Shown: piece after piece, positions 49,061-59,642 of the stretch
Position numbering within the stretch: position 1 is the stretch's first letter
Layout of the letters: every line of letters begins with the position of its first letter
Origin: Pantoea sp. Lij88
GTDB taxonomy: Bacteria > Pseudomonadota > Gammaproteobacteria > Enterobacterales > Enterobacteriaceae
Assembly (NCBI RefSeq): GCF_030062155.1
Contig: NZ_CP118269.1
Location: 1,240,001-1,304,000, forward strand
Direction of reading: 5' to 3'
Length of the DNA stretch: 64,000 nt
Program-made: the position numbers and the translations under genes
Notes under the pieces: generated by a model
Told to the model about the DNA's origin: nothing
Databases searched by the model: none
The model's input: only the letters and a program-made list of their open reading frames with translations

Positions 49061-49555
49061 ATGGAAATGACCCATGCACAGCGTTTGATTCTCACCAACC
49101 AGTACAAAATCATGGCCATGCTTGAGCCAGAAAATGCTGAACGTTTTCGCCGTTACCAGACCATCATCGAACGCGGTTATGCGCTGCAGATGCGTGAGCT
49201 GGACAAGGAGTTTGGCGAACTCAGCGAGGCGATCTGCCGGACGGTGATCGACATTATGGAGATGCATCACGCGCTCCACGTCTCCTGGTCGAACCTGAAA
49301 GATAAAGGTCAGCTGGAAGAGCGCCGTCTCGCCTTTCTGGGCTTTGATGCGGCAACCGAGGCACGCCTGCTGGGCTACGTCCGTTTTATGGTCAATACCG
49401 AAGGGCGCTATACCCACTTCGATTCCGGCACGCATGGTTTTAATGCGCAGACCCCGATGTGGGAAAAGTATCAACGCATGTTAGCTTTGTGGCAGACTTG
49501 TCCGCGCCAGTACCATTTAAGTGCAAACGAAATTGCGCAAGTGATTAATGCCTGA
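49061..49555 (+). CDS. yfbU: YfbU family protein
   Basis: 164 aa soluble, mostly helical protein of unknown function, very well conserved ([53 protein letters not shown]). Two ATGs stand in tandem at 49058 and 49061; the second fits the E. coli start and has GGAG at six bases. It ends just before hxpA. A GCGGTAA/TTACCGC hairpin (48930-48948) lies in the gap from yfbV. Confidence 0.92.
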   Translation: MEMTHAQRLILTNQYKIMAMLEPENAERFRRYQTIIERGYALQMRELDKEFGELSEAICRTVIDIMEMHHALHVSWSNLKDKGQLEERRLAFLGFDAATEARLLGYVRFMVNTEGRYTHFDSGTHGFNAQTPMWEKYQRMLALWQTCPRQYHLSANEIAQVINA

Positions 49556-49568
49556 TGAGGAGGAGTGC

Positions 49569-50228
49569 GTGACCTACAGAGGTTTTCTATTTGATTTAGA
49601 CGGCACGCTGGTGGATTCATTGCCAGCGGTTGAACGAGCCTGGAGCCAGTGGGGTGCCCGTCATGGCATCGCCGCTGATGAGATCCTGGATTTCATCCAT
49701 GGTAAACAGGCGATTACCTCTCTGCGTCATTTCATGGCAGGCCAGTCGGAAGAGGCTATCCAGGCGGAGTTTGTTGCGCTGGAGCAGGCTGAAGCGGCGG
49801 ACACCGACGGTGTGCAGGCGCTGCCAGGTGCCAGTGCGCTGCTGAACCGGCTGAACGAACTGGAGATTCCCTGGGCGATAGTGACCTCAGGCTCAGTGCC
49901 GGTTGCTCATGCTCGTCATAAAGCCGCAGGCTTACCCAGGCCTGCCGTGTTTATTACCGCTGAGCAGGTGGCGAAAGGCAAACCTGAACCCGATCCCTAT
50001 CTGCTTGGCGCGAAGAAGCTGGGATTACCGGCAACATCGTGCGTGGTGGCAGAAGATGCCCCCGCCGGAATTTTATCCGGCCTGAACGCGGGCTGTACGG
50101 TGATTGCTATCAACCCCCCGGCGGAGACACCGCGTCTGGATGACGTGGCGCTTAAGCTCGACTCACTGGCATCGCTGGTGGTCACCCGCGAATCCGACGG
50201 CAGCTTTACCTTCAGTCAGCAGGCTTAA
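49569..50228 (+). CDS. hxpA: HAD-type hexitol/sugar phosphatase HxpA (YfbT)
   Basis: 219 aa haloacid dehalogenase-type phosphatase. Motif I is FDLDGTLVDS, motif II the Thr/Ser in AIVTSGS, motif III the Lys in KGKPEPDPYLL, and motif IV VVAEDAPAGI. I chose the GTG at 49569 with GAGGAGGAG upstream, since VTYRGFLFDLDG matches the family start; an ATG at 49548 overlapping yfbU is possible. E. coli YfbT prefers sugar phosphates. The neighbour yfbS of E. coli is absent. Confidence 0.93.
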   Translation: MTYRGFLFDLDGTLVDSLPAVERAWSQWGARHGIAADEILDFIHGKQAITSLRHFMAGQSEEAIQAEFVALEQAEAADTDGVQALPGASALLNRLNELEIPWAIVTSGSVPVAHARHKAAGLPRPAVFITAEQVAKGKPEPDPYLLGAKKLGLPATSCVVAEDAPAGILSGLNAGCTVIAINPPAETPRLDDVALKLDSLASLVVTRESDGSFTFSQQA

Positions 50229-50234
50229 GGGGCG

Positions 50235-50257
50235 GCCCGGCGGCCAGACCGTCGGGC
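50235..50257. other. Hairpin between convergent hxpA and yfbR
   Basis: GCCCGGCGG CCAGA CCGTCGGGC is a 9-bp stem with one mismatch, directly after the hxpA stop and before the yfbR stop. The T-run is minimal, so termination is only possible, not certain. Confidence 0.45.
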
Positions 50258-50857
50258 TTACAGTGGCGTATCCTGTGAGATCTCATCCAGCGACAGGCTG
50301 AAGCTCGGAATAAATACCTCAACGAAGTAATCCATCTCCGGCGAACGCCGCTGCGCTAACGTCTTTTCCAGTCGCGCTTTGGCCAGTAAAAATTCGTTAT
50401 TCCCGGCAGACAACTCCTCAAGACACTTAACGTAGGCGCAGAGTGCATCCGCCTGTTTCACAACGGCCTGTTCCTCTTCACTGTGCAGATGCTCATCAAT
50501 CAGCGGGCGATAGATTGCCTGAAACTCTTCCGGCAGCATCTCAATCAGCTTCTGCTGGGCAATCTTCTCGATTTTTTTATATTCGTGAGCAATCTGCGCG
50601 TTGTAATACTTAACGGGCGTCGGTAAATCGCCGGTGAGCACTTCGCTGGCATCGTGATAAAGCGCCAGCATGGCAATGCGATCGGCATTAAGCGACCCGC
50701 TGAACTTAAGATTTTTGATCACCGCCAGGGCGTGCGCCACCATGGCGACCTGCAGGCTGTGTTCAGAGACATTTTCGGTGCGCACGTTGCGCATCAGCGG
50801 CCAGCGATTGATCAGCTTAAGACGGGAGAGGTGAGCAAAGAAGTGGCTTTGTGTCAT
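50258..50857 (-). CDS. yfbR: 5'-deoxynucleotidase YfbR
   Basis: 199 aa HD-domain phosphohydrolase, the E. coli length, removing phosphate from deoxyribonucleoside 5'-monophosphates. Metal ligands are visible in [15 protein letters not shown] (His) and [21 protein letters not shown] (HD pair). The acidic C-terminal helices match the family. It is convergent with hxpA and upstream of alaA on the same strand. Confidence 0.96.
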   Translation of the reverse strand: MTQSHFFAHLSRLKLINRWPLMRNVRTENVSEHSLQVAMVAHALAVIKNLKFSGSLNADRIAMLALYHDASEVLTGDLPTPVKYYNAQIAHEYKKIEKIAQQKLIEMLPEEFQAIYRPLIDEHLHSEEEQAVVKQADALCAYVKCLEELSAGNNEFLLAKARLEKTLAQRRSPEMDYFVEVFIPSFSLSLDEISQDTPL

Positions 50858-50926
50858 GCGCGTTCCTGTTGGCAGGCAGGGGAGAGACCGGCTCTCCCCA
50901 AATAGCGTCAGTATACGCGGGCGGGA

Positions 50927-52144
50927 TTACTGACGATAGCCTTGCAGGAAACGACCAAATTTATTAATCGCCATCTCCAGATCATCGACGCGAGGCAGCG
51001 TAACGATGCGCAGGTGATCGGGCCACGGCCAGTTAAAAGCACTGCCCTGAACCAGCAACACTTTCTCCTGTAACAGAAAATCCAGCACCATCTTCTGATC
51101 GTCAAAGATGTTGAATTTTTTGGCATCGATTTTCGGGAACATATAGAGCGCGCCCTGCGGCTTCATACAGCTGACGCCAGGAATATCGTTAATCAACTCC
51201 CAGGCGCGCTGGCGCTGTTCATAGAGACGACCGCCAGGCATGATAAATTCGCTGATGCTCTGATAACCGCCCAGTGCCGTCTGAATCGCATGCTGCGCCG
51301 GTACGTTGGCACACAGTCGCATCGAGGCGAGCATTTCCAGCCCTTCGATGTAGCCTTTCGCATGTTTCTTCGGCCCGTTCAGTACCATCCAGCCCTGACG
51401 GAAACCAGCCACGCGATAGGTTTTGGAGAGGCCATTGAACGTCACGGTCAGCAGATCGGGTGCCAGCGCCGCGATGCAGTGGTGTTGTGCGTCATCGTAG
51501 AGGATCTTGTCGTAGATCTCGTCGGCGAAAATGATCAGGTTATGCTGACGCGCAATTTCAACCACCTCTAACAGCAGTTCTTTGCTGTAGACGGCACCGG
51601 TAGGGTTATTCGGGTTGATAATGACGATGCCGCGGGTGCGGGGCGTTATCTTGCTGCGAATATCATCCAGGTCAGGGAACCAGCCAGCTGACTCGTCACA
51701 AAGATAGTGCACCGCTTTACCGCTGGAGAGGGAAACCGCAGCCGTCCATAACGGATAGTCGGGAGCCGGCACCAGCATTTCGTCGCCGCTGTTCAGTAAG
51801 GCCTGCATCGCCTGCACGATAAGCTCTGACACACCGTTGCCGATGTAGATATCTTCTACCGTGACATCGCGCATGTCGCGTGCCTGGTAGTGCTGCATGA
51901 TCGCTTTACGGGCGGAATAGAGACCCTTGGAGTCGCAATAGCCCTGCGAGCTGGGAAGGTTACGAATAACATCGACCAGGATCTCATCCGGTGCTTCGAA
52001 ACCAAACGGCGCCGGGTTGCCGATGTTCAGCTTCAGAACTTTATTACCTTCTTCTTCGAGGCGTTTAGCCTCTTTCAATACCGGGCCACGGATGTCATAG
52101 CAGACGTTATCGAGTTTTCCGGATTTATCAATTTGAAAAGTCAT
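50927..52144 (-). CDS. alaA: Glutamate-pyruvate aminotransferase AlaA
   Basis: 405 aa, the E. coli length; it is the main alanine-forming transaminase (glutamate plus pyruvate). The start at 52144 (AAGGCGG upstream) gives MTFQIDKSGKLDNVCYDIRG; a 42-codon in-frame extension upstream is leader. PLP contacts are in NPNNPTGAVYS and FADEIYDKILYDD, and the Schiff-base lysine is in TFNGLSKTYRVAGFRQGW. It is divergent from lrhA. Confidence 0.97.
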   Translation of the reverse strand: MTFQIDKSGKLDNVCYDIRGPVLKEAKRLEEEGNKVLKLNIGNPAPFGFEAPDEILVDVIRNLPSSQGYCDSKGLYSARKAIMQHYQARDMRDVTVEDIYIGNGVSELIVQAMQALLNSGDEMLVPAPDYPLWTAAVSLSSGKAVHYLCDESAGWFPDLDDIRSKITPRTRGIVIINPNNPTGAVYSKELLLEVVEIARQHNLIIFADEIYDKILYDDAQHHCIAALAPDLLTVTFNGLSKTYRVAGFRQGWMVLNGPKKHAKGYIEGLEMLASMRLCANVPAQHAIQTALGGYQSISEFIMPGGRLYEQRQRAWELINDIPGVSCMKPQGALYMFPKIDAKKFNIFDDQKMVLDFLLQEKVLLVQGSAFNWPWPDHLRIVTLPRVDDLEMAINKFGRFLQGYRQ

Positions 52145-53106
52145 TGTTACCGCCTTAATGGGCAGAATCCTTTTGGCTGCCGCAGAATTCGAACCAGCAC
52201 AATGTACTCTCCTGACGGTCACAAAAGAAGGGTGCCGCCCCGTTTTGGCGGGTTCAACACCTTTTTGCACAGTGCGCAGCGTAAAAAATAAGGGTTAAAG
52301 CCGGATGTGGTTAATAATCCCATAAATAGTGATTAAGGCAGGATTTAAATGTGCACAAAGCACTGCTGAGCCAACATCTGGCTCTGACATTAAGAAAGCT
52401 ATGCGTACGTTATCGAAATAACCGTTTTCTTTGCACCTGAAATATACCCTTAGAGAAATAGTTAAAGGATATTTTATAAATGTTCATTTTATGGACGATT
52501 TTATAACGTGCGTAATGATTACGCCTTAACGCTGCTTAAGAGTGCTGTGTTTAAGGCCTTGTGATCGCCGGAAAAGTATCAAAAGAAGCCTTTAAGATGG
52601 CTCGCTAATCGCAGGATAGTGAGCACTACTTAACACTTCTTCACTAAATTTCAGAACGTTGAAGGCTTAAAAAGTGATCAATAATGTGGCATAAGGGTCC
52701 GGAAATGCGTTTGCCTCAAAATTTACAGCGCTTTTCACAAAATCATTTCCATTTTGAAGTCAAAAATGATTAAGTATAATTTATTATTTAGTGCACTAAG
52801 CCGCTTCGTCTTAATGGCCCGCAAAGTGCGATTTTTAGCCCGCCCGATTCTTTCAGGTGGGAATAAGACAACTACGCAGCTTCCTGCATTTGCGCACCCA
52901 GCGCCATCGGTTCAGAAGTTGTATCTGTCTTAATAACACTGTGACCCCTTCAGGTGAGTCAACAGTGCAGGTACCACATAAAAATTTTTTTTGTGTCAGT
53001 CTTCACACAGGACTGTCATTAAGCACCATTACTGCTTATCACTTTGATAAGCTTGTAATAACACCAGGGTAGTAGTTCGTAAAAATCTTATAAGTGAAGA
53101 AAAAAC
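52145..53106. other. 962-base gene-free region between alaA and lrhA
   Basis: This is the longest gap in the window, AT-rich compared with its neighbours. It holds the alaA leader, a GAGCCA/TGGCTC hairpin near 52370, an inverted repeat next to a consensus -10 (see the lrhA promoter) and about 320 bases of probable lrhA leader. That leader includes a GCTTATC ACTTT GATAAGC hairpin (53034-53052). Short frames such as 52857-53072 have no ribosome site or family match. An unannotated small RNA is possible but not shown. Confidence 0.7.
52741..52780 (+). promoter_or_regulatory. Candidate lrhA promoter with inverted repeat
   Basis: TATAAT (52775-52780) is a perfect -10. Just before it, AATCATTT (52741-52748) and AAATGATT (52764-52771) form an 8-bp inverted repeat with a 15-base spacer that covers the weak -35 (TTTTGA at 17 bases). 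The start would lie about 320 bases before lrhA; a long leader is also known for E. coli lrhA. Confidence 0.6.
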
Positions 53107-54030
53107 ATGACTAATGCAAATCGTCCGATACTGAATCTCGACCTCGATCTGCTGAGAACCTTCGTTGCCGTTGCGGATTTGAATACCTTTGCGGCAGCCG
53201 CTGCAGCGGTCTGCAGAACCCAGTCAGCAGTCAGTCAGCAGATGCAGCGTCTGGAGCAATTGGTAGGTAAAGAGCTGTTTGCCAGACATGGACGTAATAA
53301 GCTTCTGACAGAGCACGGTATCCAGCTTTTAGGCTATGCGAGAAAAATTCTTCGTTTTAACGACGAAGCCTGCACGTCTCTGATGTACAGCAACATTCAG
53401 GGCGTTCTGACCATTGGTGCCTCTGATGACACCTCTGACACTATTCTGCCGTTCCTGCTAAACCGCGTGACCTCGGTTTATCCGAAACTGGCAATCGATG
53501 TGCGGGTTAAACGTAATCCATTTATGATGGAAATGCTCAATCAGGGTGAAGTGGACCTGGTTGTGACGACGTCCAGCCCGGGTAACTTTACCTATCAGGT
53601 TCTGCGTACTTCACCTACCTTGTGGTACTGCGCAGCGGACTACATCTTCCAGCGCGGCGAAGCCATTCCATTGGTACTGCTGGATGAGCCAAGTCCTTAT
53701 CGTGATATGGCCATTGATCATCTTAATGAAGCCGGTATTCCGTGGCGTATTTCTTACGTCGCGTCAACGCTGGCTGCAGTGCGAGCTGCGGTGAAAGCCG
53801 GTCTGGGTGTGACTGCACGTCCGGTTGAGATGATGAGTCCGGAACTGCGTGTTATGGGTGCAGCTGAAGGCCTGCCGGTTCTGCCAGATACGCAGTATCT
53901 GCTGTGCCGTAATCCTGACAGCGATAATGAACTGGCACTGGCTATCTTCAATGCCATGCAGTCCACCAATGATCCGTATAACCTGAGCAACAATCCAGAC
54001 GGTACATTGCTGCTGGATGACGAAGAGTAG
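53107..54030 (+). CDS. lrhA: LysR family regulator LrhA
   Basis: 307 aa LysR regulator. The winged helix spans about residues 12-70 ([40 protein letters not shown]). The ligand-binding domain follows, with [20 protein letters not shown] and [21 protein letters not shown]. The first 110 residues are nearly the same as in E. coli LrhA (HexA/PecT in plant pathogens), which represses flagellar flhDC and controls virulence and surface factors. It is followed by a strong terminator and then the nuo operon. Confidence 0.96.
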   Translation: MTNANRPILNLDLDLLRTFVAVADLNTFAAAAAAVCRTQSAVSQQMQRLEQLVGKELFARHGRNKLLTEHGIQLLGYARKILRFNDEACTSLMYSNIQGVLTIGASDDTSDTILPFLLNRVTSVYPKLAIDVRVKRNPFMMEMLNQGEVDLVVTTSSPGNFTYQVLRTSPTLWYCAADYIFQRGEAIPLVLLDEPSPYRDMAIDHLNEAGIPWRISYVASTLAAVRAAVKAGLGVTARPVEMMSPELRVMGAAEGLPVLPDTQYLLCRNPDSDNELALAIFNAMQSTNDPYNLSNNPDGTLLLDDEE

Positions 54031-54090
54031 TTTCGCTAACGTGTTGTACCCAACACCCGCGTCATTGCCTTAACAAACGCTTATAAATGA

Positions 54091-54127
54091 GCCTCTCCTT
54101 CTCTGAACAGAACGAGAGGCTTTTTTT
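54091..54127 (+). terminator. Rho-independent terminator after lrhA
   Basis: GCCTCTC (54091-54097) pairs with GAGAGGC (54114-54120), followed by TTTTTTT. Confidence 0.9.
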
Positions 54128-54494
54128 ATCTCTGACCCTCTTCAGAGGCTCTCCGCCTGCCACTTCCCCTGATGTCATCCCCTCACTGCGTTTCACGCGC
54201 TAAAAAACTGAAATCTGCCATCCACCTGAATGAACCATTTGTTCCGTATTGTCCTGCTGGCTGGAGAAAATTAACGCAAAAAGGGCAAAAGTGTGCTCTG
54301 GATCAAGAAAATACCCCTGATAAGGGGAAGGAAAACAGAGGCATACCTGTCAAAATATGTTTGTTAAATGCACGATCCATGCGTGTGAATACCCGCTACA
54401 CTAAAATTAACCCTACAGACTGAAGCGATTTAGCTGGAAAGCGGGGCATCATTTGTTAATAATATGATGCAGGTGTGAAATAATGTTTGGATAC

Positions 54495-54535
54495 TTTTGT
54501 CAAAGTTGACAAAAGGTTATAGAAAGGAGTAAAAA
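54495..54535 (+). promoter_or_regulatory. Candidate nuo promoter covered by a 20-bp palindrome
   Basis: TTTTGTCAAAGTTGACAAAA (54495-54514) is a perfect 9+2+9 palindrome. Its right arm contains a consensus -35, TTGACA (54506-54511), followed after 18 bases by TAAAAA (54530-54535). It lies 135 bases before nuoA. A protein bound to the palindrome would block this promoter; which one is unknown. Confidence 0.6.
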
Positions 54536-54669
54536 ACCCCATTAATTAGCTGTTTATTGCCTGATAACAGCGACATTTATAAGGTTTTTACCCTTCCCTT
54601 GAATCGATGTGGTCAGTTTGCTGCGGGAAACGCGTGCAGGATGCCAGCGCCACTTTTGATGAGTAAGCA

Positions 54670-55113
54670 ATGAGTATGTCAACAACCACCGAAATCATCG
54701 CTCAGCACTGGGCGTTTATCGTATTTATCGTTATTGCCTTTGGCCTGTGTGCTTTCATGCTGACCGGAGGATGGCTGCTTGGCGGCAGAGCACGCGCCCG
54801 CTACAAAGACACGCCATTCGAATCGGGCATTGAATCCGTTGGTGATACCCATATCCGCCTGTCGGCGAAATTTTATCTGGTTGCGATGTTTTTCGTCATC
54901 TTTGACGTCGAAGCCCTCTTTTTATACGCATGGGCGACTTCAATCCGTGAAAGCGGTTGGATCGGCTTTGTGGAAGCCGCAATTTTCATTTTGGTGCTCC
55001 TGGCGGGTCTGGTCTATCTGGTACGCATTGGCGCACTGGACTGGGCGCCAGCACGCCGTCGCGTAGTGGTGAAAACGACTACGGTCAGCCACACCAATCC
55101 TCATAAGCAGTAA
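54670..55113 (+). CDS. nuoA: NADH-quinone oxidoreductase subunit A NuoA
   Basis: 147 aa membrane subunit of complex I, with three membrane segments and the conserved loop [20 protein letters not shown] between the first and second. [22 protein letters not shown] carries the conserved acidic residues near the quinone entry. It is the first gene of the nuo operon, 15 bases ahead of nuoB. Confidence 0.97.
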   Translation: MSMSTTTEIIAQHWAFIVFIVIAFGLCAFMLTGGWLLGGRARARYKDTPFESGIESVGDTHIRLSAKFYLVAMFFVIFDVEALFLYAWATSIRESGWIGFVEAAIFILVLLAGLVYLVRIGALDWAPARRRVVVKTTTVSHTNPHKQ

Positions 55114-55128
55114 AAGAGAGGCAATAAG

Positions 55129-55806
55129 ATGGACTATACGCTCACCCGCATAGACCCGAACGGTGGTGAGAACGACCGTTATCCTCTGCAAAAGCAGGAA
55201 ATCGTCAGCGATCCGCTGGAGCAGCACGTTCATCGCAGCGTTTATATGGGCAAACTCGAAAATGCCCTGCATGACATGGTGAACTGGGGACGTAAAAACT
55301 CCCTCTGGCCGTATAACTTTGGCCTGTCCTGTTGTTACGTAGAGATGACAACATCGTTTACCGCCGTTCACGACGTGGCACGTTTTGGTGCGGAAGTGAT
55401 GCGCGCCTCGCCACGTCAGGCGGATTTCATGGTGATTGCCGGTACGCCGTTTACCAAAATGGCCCCGGTTATTCAGCGTTTGTACGATCAGATGCTGGAG
55501 CCAAAATGGGTGATCTCCATGGGGGCCTGCGCCAACTCGGGCGGCATGTATGACATCTATTCGGTGGTGCAGGGCGTCGATAAATTCCTGCCGGTAGATG
55601 TCTATATTCCTGGCTGCCCGCCACGTCCTGAAGCCTACATGCAGGCACTGCTGCTGTTGCAGGAGTCGATCGGCAAAGAGCGCCGTCCGCTTTCATGGGT
55701 TGTCGGCGACCAGGGCGTTTACCGCGCCAACATGCCTTCAGAGCGTGAAAGAAAACGCGGCGAGCGCATCGCAGTCACAAACCTGCGCAGCCCGGACGAA
55801 GTCTAA
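55129..55806 (+). CDS. nuoB: NADH-quinone oxidoreductase subunit B NuoB
   Basis: 225 aa peripheral subunit binding the terminal [4Fe-4S] cluster N2 that reduces quinone. The cluster ligands are the tandem Cys68-Cys69 (GLSCCYVEM), Cys134 ([13 protein letters not shown]) and Cys163 ([12 protein letters not shown]). It is five residues longer than E. coli NuoB. It is followed by a 113-base gap before nuoCD. Confidence 0.97.
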   Translation: MDYTLTRIDPNGGENDRYPLQKQEIVSDPLEQHVHRSVYMGKLENALHDMVNWGRKNSLWPYNFGLSCCYVEMTTSFTAVHDVARFGAEVMRASPRQADFMVIAGTPFTKMAPVIQRLYDQMLEPKWVISMGACANSGGMYDIYSVVQGVDKFLPVDVYIPGCPPRPEAYMQALLLLQESIGKERRPLSWVVGDQGVYRANMPSERERKRGERIAVTNLRSPDEV

Positions 55807-55919
55807 AACCGTATGGATGGAAAACAGCGCCTGCAGCAGAACATCACAATTTAATGCATGGCCCCATCCTGACGCCTTCATTTGAGTGCCTGAGACCAGG
55901 CCGGAATGGTGAGTAACGT

Positions 55920-57719
55920 ATGACAGATTTGACCACGCAAGATCTCGCTCAGCCTTCATGGCAAACCCGTGATCACCTTGATGACCCGGTGATCGGCGAG
56001 TTGCGTAACCGTTTTGGGCCGGATGCCTTCACTGTACAGCCAACCCGCACCGGCATTCCGGTGGTCTGGGTTAAGCGTGAACAGATACTGGAAATTACCG
56101 AGTTCCTGCGTAAATTACCGAAGCCGTACGTCATGCTGTATGACCTGCATGGCGTGGATGAGCGTTTACGTACCCACCGTGCAGGCCTGCCTGCGGCGGA
56201 CTTTTCCGTTTTCTACCACCTGCTGTCGATTGAGCGTAATCGCGACATCATGCTCAAGGTGGCACTCTCTGAAAACGATATGCATCTGCCGACCATTACC
56301 CGTCTTTTCCCGAATGCCAACTGGTATGAGCGTGAAACGTGGGAGATGTTTGGTATCACCTTTGATGGTCACCCGCACCTGACGCGCATCATGATGCCGT
56401 CGACGTGGGAAGGCCATCCGCTGCGTAAAGATTACCCGGCGCGCGCCACCGAATTCGATCCTTTCACGCTGACTAAGCAGAAAGAAGATTTAGAGATGGA
56501 GGCGCTGACCTTTAAGCCTGAAGACTGGGGTATGAAGCGCAGCACCACCAACGAAGACTTCATGTTCCTGAACCTCGGGCCTAACCACCCGTCGGCGCAC
56601 GGTGCGTTCCGCATCATTCTGCAGCTGGATGGTGAAGAGATTGTCGACTGCGTGCCTGACATCGGTTATCACCATCGTGGTGCCGAAAAGATGGGCGAGC
56701 GTCAGTCCTGGCACAGCTATATTCCTTACACTGACCGTATCGAGTACCTCGGCGGCTGCGTAAACGAAATGCCTTACGTGCTGGCGGTGGAAAAACTAGC
56801 CGGTATCGTAGTGCCCGATCGCGTTAACGTGATCCGCGTGATGCTCTCCGAGCTGTTCCGCATTAACAGCCATCTGCTCTATATCTCGACCTTTATTCAG
56901 GACGTCGGTGCTATGACACCGGTGTTCTTTGCCTTTACCGATCGCCAGAAAATCTATGACGTGGTTGAAGCCATTACCGGTTTCCGTATGCACCCCGCCT
57001 GGTTCCGTATCGGTGGTGTCGCGCATGACCTGCCGCGTGGATGGGAACGTCTGCTGCGTGACTTCCTGGACTGGATGCCGAAGCGTCTGAAGGAATATGA
57101 CAAAGCGGCACTGCGTAACACCGTGCTGATTGGTCGTTCCAAAGGCGTTGCTGCGTACAACATGGAAGAGGCGCTGGCGTGGGGTACCACCGGTGCCGGT
57201 CTGCGTGCAACCGGTCTCGACTTTGACGTGCGCAAATGGCGTCCATACTCCGGCTACGAAAACTTCGATTTCGAAATCCCGGTCGGCGATGGCGTTAGCG
57301 ATGCTTACAGCCGTGTTCAGCTGAAGATGGAAGAGATGTGGCAGTCGCTGCGTATTCTTGAGCAGTGTCTCAACAATATGCCAGAGGGTCCGTTCAAAGC
57401 GGATCACCCGCTGACCACGCCGCCACCGAAAGAGCGTACGCTGCAGCACATTGAAACGCTGATCACCCACTTCCTGCAGGTTTCGTGGGGACCGGTGATG
57501 CCAGCCAACGAATCGTTCCAGATGATTGAAGCGACGAAAGGGATCAACAGCTACTACCTGACCAGCGATGGCAGCACCATGAGCTACCGCACCCGCGTGC
57601 GTACGCCGAGCTTCCCGCATCTGCAGCAGATTCCTTCAGTAATCCGTGGCAGCCTGGTATCCGACCTGATCGTATATCTGGGTAGTATCGATTTTGTTAT
57701 GTCAGACGTGGACCGCTAA
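55920..57719 (+). CDS. nuoC: NADH-quinone oxidoreductase fused subunits C/D NuoCD
   Basis: 599 aa fusion of the 30-kDa (C) and 49-kDa (D) subunits, as in E. coli. The C domain includes [22 protein letters not shown] (about 135-160). The D domain from about residue 205 includes [19 protein letters not shown] and [15 protein letters not shown], forming the quinone site with NuoB. It ends in the conserved [12 protein letters not shown]. The gene ends three bases before nuoE. Confidence 0.97.
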   Translation: MTDLTTQDLAQPSWQTRDHLDDPVIGELRNRFGPDAFTVQPTRTGIPVVWVKREQILEITEFLRKLPKPYVMLYDLHGVDERLRTHRAGLPAADFSVFYHLLSIERNRDIMLKVALSENDMHLPTITRLFPNANWYERETWEMFGITFDGHPHLTRIMMPSTWEGHPLRKDYPARATEFDPFTLTKQKEDLEMEALTFKPEDWGMKRSTTNEDFMFLNLGPNHPSAHGAFRIILQLDGEEIVDCVPDIGYHHRGAEKMGERQSWHSYIPYTDRIEYLGGCVNEMPYVLAVEKLAGIVVPDRVNVIRVMLSELFRINSHLLYISTFIQDVGAMTPVFFAFTDRQKIYDVVEAITGFRMHPAWFRIGGVAHDLPRGWERLLRDFLDWMPKRLKEYDKAALRNTVLIGRSKGVAAYNMEEALAWGTTGAGLRATGLDFDVRKWRPYSGYENFDFEIPVGDGVSDAYSRVQLKMEEMWQSLRILEQCLNNMPEGPFKADHPLTTPPPKERTLQHIETLITHFLQVSWGPVMPANESFQMIEATKGINSYYLTSDGSTMSYRTRVRTPSFPHLQQIPSVIRGSLVSDLIVYLGSIDFVMSDVDR

Positions 57720-57722
57720 ATT

Positions 57723-58238
57723 ATGCACGATCAACACATTGCCATTAAAACGATCGACCCTAACGAGGTCTTCGTGCTGAGCGCGGAAGAGCATCACGCC
57801 ATTGAGCACGAAAAACACCACTACGAAGATGCGCGTGCAGCCTCGATTGAAGCGCTGAAGATCGTGCAGAAACAGCGCGGCTGGGTGCCGGACGGCGCGA
57901 TCAACGCGATTGCCGACGTCCTGGGTATCCCGGCGAGTGATGTTGAAGGTGTGGCGACGTTTTACAGCCAGATCTTCCGCCAGCCGGTTGGCCGCCATGT
58001 GATCCGTTACTGTGACAGCGTGGTCTGTCACATCACCGGTTATCAGGGCATCCAGTCCGCACTGGAGCAGCAGCTGAATATCAAACCGGGTCAGACGACC
58101 TCTGATGGCCGCTTTACGCTGCTGCCGACCTGCTGCCTGGGCAACTGCGACAAGGGCCCAACGATGATGGTGGATGAAGACACGCATGTGCATCTGACGC
58201 CGGAAGGCATCCCTTCTTTGCTGGAGCAGTATCAATGA
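57723..58238 (+). CDS. nuoE: NADH-quinone oxidoreductase subunit E NuoE
   Basis: 171 aa thioredoxin-fold subunit with the [2Fe-2S] cluster N1a. Ligand pairs are in [11 protein letters not shown] and [12 protein letters not shown]. An N-terminal extension of a few residues relative to E. coli (166 aa) is possible; the start at 57723 fits the spacing from nuoCD. It overlaps nuoF by four bases (ATGA). Confidence 0.96.
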   Translation: MHDQHIAIKTIDPNEVFVLSAEEHHAIEHEKHHYEDARAASIEALKIVQKQRGWVPDGAINAIADVLGIPASDVEGVATFYSQIFRQPVGRHVIRYCDSVVCHITGYQGIQSALEQQLNIKPGQTTSDGRFTLLPTCCLGNCDKGPTMMVDEDTHVHLTPEGIPSLLEQYQ

Positions 58239-59581
58239 CAATTAAACAGATCATTCGTACTGCTGAAACCCATCCGCTGACCTGGCGGATGCGTGACGAT
58301 AAGCAACCTGTCTGGCTTGACGAATACCGCAGCAAAAACGGCTATGCCGGTGCGGAAAAAGCGCTGAAAAGCATGTCACAGGATGAAATCGTCGCAGCAG
58401 TCAAAGATTCCGGCCTGAAAGGGCGCGGCGGTGCGGGCTTCTCTACCGGTCTGAAGTGGAGCCTGATGCCGAAAGATGAGTCGATGAACATCCGTTACCT
58501 GCTGTGTAACGCCGATGAGATGGAGCCAGGCACCTATAAAGACCGCCTGCTGATGGAGCAGATGCCGCACCAGCTGGTGGAAGGCATGCTCATCAGCGCC
58601 TTTGCGCTGAAGGCCTACCGTGGCTATATCTTCTTACGTGGCGAATACATTGAAGCGGCGGTGCATCTGCGCCGTGCGATTGCTGAAGCGACGGAAGCGG
58701 GCTATCTCGGTAAAAATATTCTCGGTACCGGCTTCGACTTCGAGTTGATCGTCCACACCGGCGCAGGGCGTTATATCTGCGGCGAAGAGACGGCGCTGAT
58801 TAACTCACTGGAAGGCCGTCGTGCTAACCCGCGTTCCAAACCGCCATTCCCGGCGAGTGCAGGCGCGTGGGGCAAACCGACCTGCGTGAACAACGTGGAA
58901 ACCCTCTCCAACGTGCCAGCGATCCTGGCCAACGGCGTGGAGTGGTACAAAAACATCTCTAAAAGCGAAGATGCCGGAACCAAAATGATGGGCTTCTCCG
59001 GACGGGTTAAAAATCCCGGCGTCTGGGAACTGCCATTCGGTATCACCGCGCGTGAAATCCTTGAAGATTATGCGGGCGGCATGCGTGACGGACTGAAGTT
59101 CAAAGCCTGGCAGCCGGGCGGGGCAGGGACCGACTTCCTGACCGACCAGCATCTGGATCTGCCGATGGAATTTGTCAGCATCGGCAAAGCGGGCAGCCGT
59201 CTCGGTACCGCGCTGGCGATGGCCGTCGATCACGAGATCAATATGGTCTCGCTGGTCCGTAACCTGGAAGAGTTCTTTGCCCGTGAGTCGTGCGGCTGGT
59301 GTACACCGTGTCGCGATGGCCTGCCGTGGAGCGTAAAAATTCTGCGTGCGCTGGAGCAGAAACAGGGACAGCCAGGGGATATTGAAACCCTGCTGCAACT
59401 CTGCCGTCAGCTTGGTCCGGGTAAAACCTTCTGCGCGCATGCGCCGGGTGCGGTTGAGCCGTTGCAGAGTGCAATTAAATATTTCCGTGAAGAGTTTGAA
59501 GCTGGCATGGCACCGCAGGTGTTTGGCAATACCCGCGCCATTGGCGGGATCCAGCCAAACCTGCTGAAAGCGCGCTGGTAA
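58235..59581 (+). CDS. nuoF: NADH-quinone oxidoreductase subunit F NuoF
   Basis: 448 aa NADH- and FMN-binding subunit. The nucleotide and flavin region is [20 protein letters not shown] and [14 protein letters not shown]. The [4Fe-4S] N3 ligands are in [12 protein letters not shown] and a later Cys in [10 protein letters not shown]. It starts inside nuoE. A 112-base gap with a hairpin follows before nuoG. Confidence 0.97.
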   Translation: MTIKQIIRTAETHPLTWRMRDDKQPVWLDEYRSKNGYAGAEKALKSMSQDEIVAAVKDSGLKGRGGAGFSTGLKWSLMPKDESMNIRYLLCNADEMEPGTYKDRLLMEQMPHQLVEGMLISAFALKAYRGYIFLRGEYIEAAVHLRRAIAEATEAGYLGKNILGTGFDFELIVHTGAGRYICGEETALINSLEGRRANPRSKPPFPASAGAWGKPTCVNNVETLSNVPAILANGVEWYKNISKSEDAGTKMMGFSGRVKNPGVWELPFGITAREILEDYAGGMRDGLKFKAWQPGGAGTDFLTDQHLDLPMEFVSIGKAGSRLGTALAMAVDHEINMVSLVRNLEEFFARESCGWCTPCRDGLPWSVKILRALEQKQGQPGDIETLLQLCRQLGPGKTFCAHAPGAVEPLQSAIKYFREEFEAGMAPQVFGNTRAIGGIQPNLLKARW

Positions 59582-59616
59582 TTCACCAAAGAATACGGAA
59601 CAGGCCTGGTGCCGCC

Positions 59617-59642
59617 GCCCCGACAATGTCGTGCGTCGGGGC
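59617..59642 (+). other. Hairpin in the nuoF-nuoG gap
   Basis: GCCCCGAC AATGTCGTGC GTCGGGGC is a perfect 8-bp GC-rich stem with a ten-base loop and no T-run, midway between nuoF and nuoG. It is likely an mRNA processing or stability element. Confidence 0.55.

Larger units (their letters stand above)
54031..54669. other. 639-base region between lrhA and nuoA
   Basis: This region contains the lrhA terminator and the nuo control region. Besides the palindromic promoter, there is a NarL-type heptamer TACCCCT (54312-54318) next to a CCCCT/AGGGG stem. ArcA-like AT-rich blocks are TTTGTTAAATG (about 54360), TTTGTTAATAATATG (54452-54466) and ATTAATTAGC (54541-54550). An 83-codon frame (54172-54423) lacks a ribosome site and family features and I do not accept it. 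Confidence 0.6.

Noticed and set aside
54172..54423. An 83-codon frame upstream of nuoA
   Set aside because: There is no Shine-Dalgarno, odd composition, and it overlaps probable regulatory sites; no family match is recognisable.
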